Shown piece after piece: positions 7,356-14,489 of a DNA stretch of 18,435 nt. The first letter of the stretch is position 1. Every line of letters starts with the position of its first letter. The stretch comes from a bacterium (GTDB lineage: Bacteria > Margulisbacteria > Marinamargulisbacteria > JAAEMD01): the NCBI GenBank assembly GCA_024225875.1, contig JAAEMD010000169.1, forward strand, positions 1-18,435, given 5' to 3'. Below the pieces are notes generated by a model. That model saw nothing but the letters and a program-made list of their open reading frames with translations, did not search any database and was not told the origin of the DNA. Position numbers and translations under genes: made by a program.

Positions 7356-8414
7356 TTAATGTCTAGTATCCGAACTTTTCAATTTACTAATAATATTTTC
7401 AGCATCCGAACTAACCAGAAAATCATATGTTGTCTTCGGCACTAACTGCTTAACCATGTCCCAGTCATCTTCCCTGATAGCTTTTCTAACATGCGAAGCA
7501 CTGACAATTAAGTCGTCCCCTGTCCTTTTTCTCTTTACAATTATATGCTCAATACCAAACTCAGGCAGAACCTTCTGCATAGCATCATTATATCCGGCTG
7601 TTGTCTTACAGTAATCTTCAGTTCCTGCAAAACGTTTATTAATACCCAGCTCGGATGCTATATGAGCACCAAAAACCCTGATATCCAGCTCAGCCTGAAA
7701 CCGCTCTATATCACCAGGAGATTCATTTTTCAGGAAATAGGTTGGAAATGTTGTTGATGAAACAACATATTTTCCACCAGCAAGTATCTTTACATTTTTT
7801 AAATCATCAGTACCTTTTCTTACCAGTTCAAATCTGATATCAAACGGAAATATCGATCTATCCTCTTCCACAACAATAACATAAACATAATCACTGTTTT
7901 TCGCAGCCTGCTCAATTACATACCTGTGCCCCAGTGTAAAAGGATTGCAGTTAACAACTACAGCACCTGTTACAGCTCCTGTTTCCTGAAACCTGTTCCT
8001 TCTTAAATACTCCTTAAAAGTTTTTAGCCCTCCCAGTCCATATTCCAGCAAGGCAAAGAGGGGTTCTGCTCTTGCAATTTCCTTGAAACCTAAATTCAAA
8101 AAACTACTGACAGAAGAAGGGCGGGTAAAAACAAAACAATGATTAATATTCTTAGATGAAAAGTATTCCAGCAAGTGAGATATAACCCTGGAAAAAACTA
8201 CACTTTCACGATAGTCAGAGCCAACAGCAACACACTTAATAACCTCACCCTGAGTAGAACCTGTACCAACAATACTCCCCTTATAATCAACTACTCTTAC
8301 TGTATATTCTACCGACTCAAAAACAAGGCCATTTTTTTCTAAAAAAAACTCTATCTGCTGCCGTTCGCTATCCCGGTCAAGATTTACTATCTCCTCATAA
8401 AAATTATCATACAC
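7356..8414 (-). CDS. citC: [Citrate (pro-3S)-lyase] ligase (citrate lyase synthetase)
   Basis: Uses ATP and acetate to acetylate the thiol of the citrate lyase acyl-carrier prosthetic group, turning the inactive lyase on. An N-terminal GNAT-like domain (GEVIKCVAVGSDYRE region) is followed by a nucleotidyltransferase domain with NPFTLGHR (about 157-164) and SASHVRKAI (about 305-313). The GTG at 8414 is chosen because CAGGGAG lies eight bases upstream and because the resulting N-terminus (YDNFYEEIV..) lines up with E. coli CitC from its first residue. The frame continues to an ATG at 8495, but that adds a tyrosine-rich extension that E. coli CitC lacks. No lyase genes (citD, citE, citF) or citG/citX are in the window, so it is an orphan here. 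It heads the operon citC-gpmI-lysC-PlsY-like. Confidence 0.9.
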   Translation of the reverse strand: MYDNFYEEIVNLDRDSERQQIEFFLEKNGLVFESVEYTVRVVDYKGSIVGTGSTQGEVIKCVAVGSDYRESVVFSRVISHLLEYFSSKNINHCFVFTRPSSVSSFLNLGFKEIARAEPLFALLEYGLGGLKTFKEYLRRNRFQETGAVTGAVVVNCNPFTLGHRYVIEQAAKNSDYVYVIVVEEDRSIFPFDIRFELVRKGTDDLKNVKILAGGKYVVSSTTFPTYFLKNESPGDIERFQAELDIRVFGAHIASELGINKRFAGTEDYCKTTAGYNDAMQKVLPEFGIEHIIVKRKRTGDDLIVSASHVRKAIREDDWDMVKQLVPKTTYDFLVSSDAENIISKLKSSDTRH

Positions 8415-8462
8415 AGCTGAAACTCCCTGAACTTGATAAATTCCACAATAATAATATAAATA

Positions 8463-8511
8463 ATTATACAATAGTCCAGGTATTCTAAACCACATACTGT
8501 CCTTGATTCAA
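8463..8511 (-). promoter_or_regulatory. Candidate promoters for the citC operon
   Basis: Two sigma70-like possibilities lie between the MITE-like element and citC. One is TTGAAT (8511-8506), an 18-base spacer and TAGAAT (8487-8482). The other is a perfect TATAAT (8468-8463) with a poor -35, ending about 48 bases upstream of the GTG start. Either would place the operon promoter outside the element. The TATAAT option also argues against the upstream ATG at 8495. This is motif matching only. Confidence 0.4.
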
Positions 8512-8528
8512 TATTATAGAAGATATAG

Positions 8529-8836
<308 letters not shown>

Positions 8837-8870
8837 AAATCTTAGTGTCGAATAAAAAAAGCACAAAATT

Positions 8871-9233
8871 CTAGATATTAGAAAAATACTCTTCGCTACT
8901 ATAATCTATTTTACCGCGCAAATCCTTTGCCATCTGCTGAAAAGAAGCCCTGCTGTTATAGTTTTTTTTCTTTTTCTTTTTCTTTTTCTTGTTTTTCTTA
9001 TTAACTATATAGTAATCTACCTTGTCCTGAGTATTGTAATTTGCATTGTTCTGACTATAATAGCTATTACTAACATCTGTTCCCTGAGACCATGGAGTAT
9101 TATCTCCGAGAGAATAACCATCTTCAGCAAAAATACAACTTGAGTTAACAAATAATATAGTTAAAATAAAAAATAATATTTTTGACTTTTTATTTATTAA
9201 AGCATAAATATTATCCATTTTCATCACATCCAT
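8871..9233 (-). CDS. Small secreted protein with poly-lysine tract
   Basis: A 120-residue protein of no recognised family. An N-terminal signal peptide is clear: a basic start (INKKSK), hydrophobic core (ILFFILTILFV) and probable cleavage after SSCIFA. The cysteine lacks a convincing lipobox because the -3 residue is Asn. The mature part is polar and rich in Asn, Ser and Tyr, then has KKN and nine consecutive lysines encoded largely by a hexamer repeat (AAGAAA units at 8962-8989). It ends in a tail with the stretch QQMAKDLRGKIDYSS. Three candidate ATGs lie within the first six codons (9233, 9224, 9218); the sequence does not settle which is used. A cationic exported protein could bind the envelope or nucleic acid, but this is speculation. 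Confidence 0.6.
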   Translation of the reverse strand: MDVMKMDNIYALINKKSKILFFILTILFVNSSCIFAEDGYSLGDNTPWSQGTDVSNSYYSQNNANYNTQDKVDYYIVNKKNKKKKKKKKKNYNSRASFQQMAKDLRGKIDYSSEEYFSNI

Positions 9234-9717
9234 ATACTCTATGTTTAATTTACATTTATAAAATTAATTACTTACAATGTATTACAACATAATATAGTAT
9301 TAATCATTATTTTTAGCTTTATATAAGAATTTCATTAGATTCCTGTTAGTATTACCATGTTTTCGGTACTGCAACAGTTAAAATTGAATTTAATCAGTAA
9401 AATCACTGGATATTCAATACAGCGGAACAGTAGATACGGCAGATATGTAAAAAGCCTTTACAATTTTTTCCAGGCTTATAAGTAATAAAAAATATCCTGC
9501 TGTTAAAGTTATACTGCTCTTAAAACAAATGAATATCTTAATCTTACCGGAACATCTCAGATACAGGATAAACAGGATTTCTATAGTTCTCTCTTTAAAA
9601 AAACTATCCTCTTAGCTATACTAAAAATTAGCATTAAAGATTAATTGTATAATAATCCAGCAGCCTCAGATTTGGAGCTATCCAAAACTGAACCCACATA
9701 AAATAGTGAGGTTAAAA
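9234..9717. other. 484-base intergenic region upstream of ileS
   Basis: No ORF or RNA gene is evident. A perfect TATAAT at 9648-9653, about 65 bases upstream of the ileS ATG, is a candidate -10 element, though no good -35 is seen 16-18 bases before it. A weak inverted pair AAGCCT/AGGCTT (9452-9477, 14-base loop) is present. I looked for a T-box, which often controls ileS in Firmicutes, and found neither the specifier stem nor the conserved GGTGG antiterminator core. Bases 9674-9695 (gagctatccaaaactgaacc) look somewhat like an insertion-sequence end but have no partner in the window. Confidence 0.4.
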
Positions 9718-12474
9718 ATGAGCGAACCAACAGTCAATTTAAAAGAAACATTAAATCTGCCACAAACAGACCTGCCAATAAGAGCGGGCCTGATTAATAA
9801 AGAGCCTGAAATTCTTGCCGAATGGGAAGCAAATAATATTTATGAAAAATCAAAACTTATGCAGGAAGGCTTTAATAAAAAATATTTATTACATGACGGG
9901 CCACCTTATCCAAATGGGAATATCCATATGGGCCATGCTCTTAACAAGACCCTGAAGGATATAGTTGTTCGCTCAAAAACCATGATGGGTTATAAAAGTC
10001 ATTTTGTACCAGGCTGGGATTGCCATGGCTTACCAATCGAAACGCAGGTAATCAAAGAGTTAAAGAAAAATGGCAAAGAAGAAAAGAAACTGGATATTCC
10101 ATGGTTCAGGAACCGTTGCAAAGAATTTGCACTCGATTATGTTAAAACACAAAAAAATGAATTTCAGAGGCTGGGTATATCAGGCGAATGGGAAAACCCT
10201 TATTTAACACTTGATAATGATTATGAATCAAAGGTTATAGAACTTTTTGGACAAATGGCTAAAAACGGTCTGGTCTACAGGGGACGAAAACCAATTCACT
10301 GGTGTACGTCATGTGAAACTGCTCTTGCTGAAGCAGAGATCGAATATAAAGATCATAAATCACCATCTATATATTTTCGTTTTCAGGTCACAGAACCATC
10401 TTCTGAGTTAGCAAAAATCATCAACAGTGAAACAGCTTCAATTCTAGTATGGACCACAACGCCATGGACCCTGCCTGCTAATGTCGCCATAGCTGCACAT
10501 CCAGACTTTCAGTACCTTGCAGGAAAAGTAGATGACCGAATCTACATATTTTTAGATGAACTAAAAGAGCATTTGACTGCAATATTAGAGCTGAAAAACC
10601 TGGATATTATAGGCAGCCTGAGCGGAAAAGCACTGAAAGGCACCAAAACAGCACACCCTTTCATCGATCGAATATCAACAGTTATAAATGCTGACTATAT
10701 AACAAAGGAAGACGGTACAGGGTTTGTACATATTGCACCTGGCCATGGCCAGGAAGACTATATTGTTGGCCAGGAATATAATCTGCCAACAATTATGCCA
10801 GTTGACGAAAAAGGCCGATTTACAGATGAAGTACACTGGAAAGGGTTAAAAGTATTTGATGCAAATAAAGAAATCTGTATGCATATGGATGCAAATAAAA
10901 CGCTTTTAAAACTAAACTTTATCAAACACTCCTACCCTCATTGCTGGCGCTGCAAACAACCTGTTATTTTCCGTGCTACTGAACAATGGTTTATTGCTAT
11001 GGATGCTCCAATGAAAAATGACAAAAAAACACTTAGAGAAAAGTCATTATCTGCTGTTAAAGCAACAAAATGGCATCCTGGATGGGGCGAAAAGAGAATC
11101 TACACTATGATCGAAAACCGACCAGACTGGTGTATTTCAAGACAGCGTTTCTGGGGGATACCAGTACCAGTATTCAAGTGTAACAACTGTAATCATGCAG
11201 AGATGGATGGCCCGTTCAATAAAGCTATTGTTGAGCTTGTCAAAAAAGAAGGAACAGCTGCCTGGTTTTCCAGAACAGCAGATGAAATACTGCCTGAAGA
11301 CCTGAACTGTTCCAAATGTAAAAAACGAGACTTTTCACTTGAAAAAGATATCCTTGATGTATGGTTTGAATCAGGCTCAAGTTTTGGTGCCGTACTTGAA
11401 AACCGCCAGGAGCTGCATAGTCCGGCTAACCTCTACCTGGAAGGGTCTGATCAACACAGAGGCTGGTTTCATTCTTCTATGCTTATCAGTATTGGCGCAA
11501 AGAATAACGCACCCTATAAAGAAGTTTTGACTCATGGTTTTCTGGTAGATGAAAAAGGAAGGAAAATGAGCAAATCAGAAGGAAATGTTATAGCACCTCA
11601 GAATGTTATAAAAGAATATGGTGCTGACATACTGCGCTGGTGGATAGCTGGTTCTGATTTTAAAAATGATATCAGCATATCAAAAAACGTATTAAATCAA
11701 AGTAGAGATTCTTTCAGCAAGGTAAGAAATACTATCCGTTTTTGCATCAGCAACCTCTATGATTTCGATTATGAAAAAGATGGAATAGCCTTTGATGAAC
11801 AGAATGAAATAGACAGGTGGGCCCTGTCAAGGCTGCAAAATCTAATTGAGAAAACAAAATCAGCTTACGAAAACTTTCAATACCATATAGTGGTATACAG
11901 CATTCATGACTTCTGCACCAGGACATTAAGCTCTTTATACCTGGATATGACCAAAGATCGTTTATACTGTGATGGTAAATTAAGCAAAAAGCGCCGCAGT
12001 ACCCAGACCACTATATATAATATTGCTGATGCCCTGATAAAACTCATAGCACCTGTACTTGTATTCACTTCAGAAGATGCCTATAAACATATACCTGAAA
12101 GTAAAAAAGAGGAAAGCATACATCTGGAACAGCTTCCCGAAATCAACGTTGAATACAAAAATCAGGAACTCGAAGAAAAATGGCACACTCTGCTTAATAT
12201 AAAAGACCTTGCCTACCAGAAACTGGAAAAACTACGCTGCGATAAAGTTATCGGCAGCTTTCTGGAAGCAGATGTTGATCTAACACTTACAGAATCTGTC
12301 GAGTTTAATGACTGGGAATCATTACTTATTGTCAGCAATGTAAATATAACAGAGGGGCCAGAAATACAGGTCAATGCTGGAAAAGCAGAATATGAAAAAT
12401 GCGAACGCTGCTGGAAACGACTGCCTTTAAACAAGGGGCTGTGTCAAAGATGTATTAAAGCCATAGAGTCATAA
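9718..12474 (+). CDS. ileS: Isoleucyl-tRNA synthetase (class I, bacterial type)
   Basis: Charges tRNA-Ile with isoleucine in the cytoplasm and edits misactivated valine. The ATG at 9718 is preceded by GTGAGG at a good distance. The frame extends four codons to a GTG at 9706, which overlaps that ribosome binding site and is unlikely to be the start. The HIGH-type signature is PYPNGNIHMGH (63-73) and the KMSKS loop is K616-M617-S618-K619-S620. The editing domain (CP1) is represented by VWTTTPWTLPANVAI and by the DGTGFVHIAPGHGQED segment. A C-terminal zinc finger is intact (C895, C898, C909, C912). At 918 residues it is full length for the bacterial form. It stands alone and converges with cutA, leaving 9 bases between them. 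lspA, a frequent neighbour in other bacteria, is not present. Confidence 0.97.
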   Translation: MSEPTVNLKETLNLPQTDLPIRAGLINKEPEILAEWEANNIYEKSKLMQEGFNKKYLLHDGPPYPNGNIHMGHALNKTLKDIVVRSKTMMGYKSHFVPGWDCHGLPIETQVIKELKKNGKEEKKLDIPWFRNRCKEFALDYVKTQKNEFQRLGISGEWENPYLTLDNDYESKVIELFGQMAKNGLVYRGRKPIHWCTSCETALAEAEIEYKDHKSPSIYFRFQVTEPSSELAKIINSETASILVWTTTPWTLPANVAIAAHPDFQYLAGKVDDRIYIFLDELKEHLTAILELKNLDIIGSLSGKALKGTKTAHPFIDRISTVINADYITKEDGTGFVHIAPGHGQEDYIVGQEYNLPTIMPVDEKGRFTDEVHWKGLKVFDANKEICMHMDANKTLLKLNFIKHSYPHCWRCKQPVIFRATEQWFIAMDAPMKNDKKTLREKSLSAVKATKWHPGWGEKRIYTMIENRPDWCISRQRFWGIPVPVFKCNNCNHAEMDGPFNKAIVELVKKEGTAAWFSRTADEILPEDLNCSKCKKRDFSLEKDILDVWFESGSSFGAVLENRQELHSPANLYLEGSDQHRGWFHSSMLISIGAKNNAPYKEVLTHGFLVDEKGRKMSKSEGNVIAPQNVIKEYGADILRWWIAGSDFKNDISISKNVLNQSRDSFSKVRNTIRFCISNLYDFDYEKDGIAFDEQNEIDRWALSRLQNLIEKTKSAYENFQYHIVVYSIHDFCTRTLSSLYLDMTKDRLYCDGKLSKKRRSTQTTIYNIADALIKLIAPVLVFTSEDAYKHIPESKKEESIHLEQLPEINVEYKNQELEEKWHTLLNIKDLAYQKLEKLRCDKVIGSFLEADVDLTLTESVEFNDWESLLIVSNVNITEGPEIQVNAGKAEYEKCERCWKRLPLNKGLCQRCIKAIES

Positions 12475-12483
12475 ATAATCAGA

Positions 12484-12807
12484 CTACTGTTTTAATTCAG
12501 AATCAATCCAGTTTAAATAATCATTACTGCCATAAATAATCGGTACTGCTATAATTTCCGGCACTTCATACGGATGATTATCTTTTATAAGCTTTTCTAC
12601 AGCATTATAAAAAGATTTTTTTGTTTTTATTTCACAGCGCCATTCTTTTGCAACTTCAACCTTTTCCTGCCAGCGATAAACACTGGTAACCGGACCAGTA
12701 ATCTGAACACAGGGTGCCAGGCTTTTTTCTACTAATAAAGACATGATTTTTCTGGCATCTTTTTCCTTATCAAAAGTAGTTGTAATTTGAATATATTCCA
12801 TATCCAC
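12484..12807 (-). CDS. cutA: CutA1-like divalent cation tolerance protein
   Basis: CutA1 proteins are small, very stable cytoplasmic trimers with a PII-like ferredoxin fold, linked genetically to copper and other divalent-cation tolerance; the molecular role is unsettled. Family marks are the N-terminal ITTTFDKEKDARKI, the LAPCVQITGPVTSVYRWQ segment with the conserved Cys, and HPYEVPEIIAVPI. The GTG at 12807 has AGGAGG eight bases upstream. An in-frame ATG two codons later is possible but less well spaced. Length 107 is typical. It follows tonB by 38 bases on the same strand and so may be the last gene of the TonB operon. Confidence 0.93.
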   Translation of the reverse strand: MDMEYIQITTTFDKEKDARKIMSLLVEKSLAPCVQITGPVTSVYRWQEKVEVAKEWRCEIKTKKSFYNAVEKLIKDNHPYEVPEIIAVPIIYGSNDYLNWIDSELKQ

Positions 12808-12845
12808 GTTATAAACCTCCTGAAAAATTTAATATAATATTAATA

Positions 12846-13436
12846 TTACTCAACTAAAACAAATTCTATCGGATAGATTACTTTTACCTTAACCGCTTTA
12901 CCATCAAGTAATACAGGTTTAAACCTTAATTTATCAACAGCTTTCAACGCATTATTTTCAAATCCATAACCCTTTTTAGAGCTGTATACAACTTTTGACA
13001 TATCTACATTTCCTTTTTCATTTACTATAACCTCCACTAACAGTCTACATTCTATACCAGCCTTTCTGGCAATATTCGGATATTCAGGAACAATGCTTTT
13101 CATAATAACCACATCCTGCTCCAGTTCCGTATAATCGACAATCTTTTTTTCCAAATGGTTTACTGTAGATACCTCTTCTTTACTATCAGTGACCTCTGCT
13201 TTTTTAAAAGTTTTGTCCTTTATGGGTTTGCGTTTTTTTTTTATAGCTCTCTTCTGATTTTTACTCTTAACTTTATTATTTTTAATTTGCCTTTCAGGTT
13301 TATAGATCCTGTAAAAAGAGGTAGCTTTTTTATTAATATCAGCAACATCAATTTTATCTAAATTTATTTCTGCCAGTACCATAAAAATCAATATTGTAAC
13401 TACTATAGAAAGCCCGGACTTTAAAAGAGATCTCAT
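12846..13436 (-). CDS. tonB: TonB-family energy transducer
   Basis: Couples the inner-membrane proton motive force to outer-membrane receptors. A 196-residue protein with an N-terminal signal-anchor helix (LLKSGLSIVVTILIFMVLAEI). A periplasmic linker is rich in Lys rather than Pro (about residues 50-85). The C-terminal TonB domain (about 105-196) contains VPEYPNIARKAGIECRLLVE, LKAVDKLRFKPVLLDGKAV and a final PIEFVLVE. The start overlaps the exbD stop by four bases (ATGA), implying translational coupling. The adjacent receptor and ExbBD suggest a dedicated transducer. The linker, basic instead of proline-rich, is unusual for TonB but not unique. Confidence 0.9.
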   Translation of the reverse strand: MRSLLKSGLSIVVTILIFMVLAEINLDKIDVADINKKATSFYRIYKPERQIKNNKVKSKNQKRAIKKKRKPIKDKTFKKAEVTDSKEEVSTVNHLEKKIVDYTELEQDVVIMKSIVPEYPNIARKAGIECRLLVEVIVNEKGNVDMSKVVYSSKKGYGFENNALKAVDKLRFKPVLLDGKAVKVKVIYPIEFVLVE

Positions 13437-13834
13437 TTCTTTATTTCTTCAGCAATAGAAATATTATTAATATCCAGCTGCCTGCAAAGATCCATCACAG
13501 CAACTGAATGTTTAATCGCAGAATCCTCATCTGCAAGAATAACTACATTTAAATTTTTGTTTTTAAGAGCCTTGATACTGACTTTATCTTTAAGCTGATC
13601 CAGCGTATATAATCTCTTATTTACATAAAAGCCGCCGTTTGTAGTTATACCTACTATAAGATTATTGGGCGGCAGCTTATCAGAAACAGTTGCATCAGGC
13701 CGGTTAATATTTACGCCCGGCAACCTGCTGAATGTAGTTGAGACAACAAAAAAAATCAGCAGAATAAATATCATATCCAGAAGAGGGGCTATACTCAGCC
13801 TGGCTTTCTTTATATTTCTTTTATATTTAAACAT
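13433..13834 (-). CDS. exbD: ExbD/TolR-family proton channel subunit
   Basis: With ExbB it forms the proton-driven motor that energises TonB. The protein has 133 residues, a short basic cytoplasmic N-terminus, and one membrane helix (SIAPLLDMIFILLIFFVV) carrying the conserved aspartate D20 that takes part in proton transfer. A small periplasmic domain with the ExbD fold pattern ends in LNVVILADEDSAIKHSVAVM. Its start is one base beyond the exbB stop and its end overlaps tonB by four bases. Assignment as ExbD rather than TolR rests on the neighbouring tonB and receptor genes. Confidence 0.93.
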   Translation of the reverse strand: MFKYKRNIKKARLSIAPLLDMIFILLIFFVVSTTFSRLPGVNINRPDATVSDKLPPNNLIVGITTNGGFYVNKRLYTLDQLKDKVSIKALKNKNLNVVILADEDSAIKHSVAVMDLCRQLDINNISIAEEIKK

Positions 13835-13835
13835 A

Positions 13836-14468
13836 CTAATTATTATTTTTTTTTGCTATCTGTAAACTATTAACAATTACAGCACCAGCTTGACGCATAA
13901 GTTTGGTCTGCTTTTCAACCTGACTGTTAAATACAGTATAAATAAACATGGCAGGTATCGCCAGAACAAGTCCAGTTTCTGTTGTAAGTAAAGCTTCTGA
14001 AATACCACTGGCCAAAACTTGAGCATCAGCTGCACCATAAACTGAAATAGCCTTAAAAACCTGTATCATACCAGACACAGTACCAAGTAACCCAAGCATC
14101 GGCATAATCTCACCCAGTATCAACAATATGGATAAGCCTTTATCCAGCTTATGCACTTCTTCTTCATAAATCATTTCCAGACGGCCGGCAACAGCATTTT
14201 CATCAAAATCAGATATCAGGTAATCAATCCCTTTATTCAGGATCTTCTCTACCGGGCTCTGCCCGGAGATTTTCTTTAAAGCAGCCTCATAATCCCTCTG
14301 CTTAAGTTCATTTCGGATATCAAAAATATCCTGGTTCCTCTTATAATGAAAATACAGACCATAAAGCTGTAAAGCCTTGTAAATAATTATATAAACAGCT
14401 AATAATGCCACAATAAAAAGAGGCCACATAAAAACGCCGCCTTTTTCCATAAAATCAAGAACTATCAT
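13836..14468 (-). CDS. exbB: ExbB/TolQ/MotA-family proton channel protein
   Basis: The pentameric scaffold of the TonB motor. It has 210 residues with three expected membrane helices: near the N-terminus (VFMWPLFIVALLAVYIIIY), in the middle (GLSILLILGEIMPMLGLLG) and near residue 160 (ALLTTETGLVLAIPAMFIYTVF). The family signature GLLGTVSGMI followed by ISEALLTTETGL is intact. The start at 14468 has a strong AGGAGGGAG element. It follows the receptor gene by 21 bases. The shortness and the neighbouring receptor favour ExbB over TolQ. Confidence 0.94.
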   Translation of the reverse strand: MIVLDFMEKGGVFMWPLFIVALLAVYIIIYKALQLYGLYFHYKRNQDIFDIRNELKQRDYEAALKKISGQSPVEKILNKGIDYLISDFDENAVAGRLEMIYEEEVHKLDKGLSILLILGEIMPMLGLLGTVSGMIQVFKAISVYGAADAQVLASGISEALLTTETGLVLAIPAMFIYTVFNSQVEKQTKLMRQAGAVIVNSLQIAKKNNN

Positions 14469-14489
14469 TAAATAAACTCCCTCCTCAAA

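Noticed and set aside
8415..8495. ATG at 8495 as the citC start
   Set aside because: It adds a 27-residue Tyr-rich extension absent from E. coli CitC. GTG 8414 has a good Shine-Dalgarno and aligns with the family N-terminus.
9150..9170. Lipobox in the small poly-lysine protein
   Set aside because: The cysteine is preceded by Asn-Ser-Ser, without Leu or another accepted residue at -3; a type I signal peptide fits better.
9674..9695. Insertion-sequence end in front of ileS
   Set aside because: Only a vague resemblance to repeats A and B, and no partner end or transposase in the window.
9234..9717. T-box leader for ileS
   Set aside because: Neither the conserved antiterminator core nor a terminator hairpin with a T-run is present.
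12475..12483. Bidirectional terminator between ileS and cutA
   Set aside because: Only nine bases separate the stops and no stem-loop with a T-run is visible.
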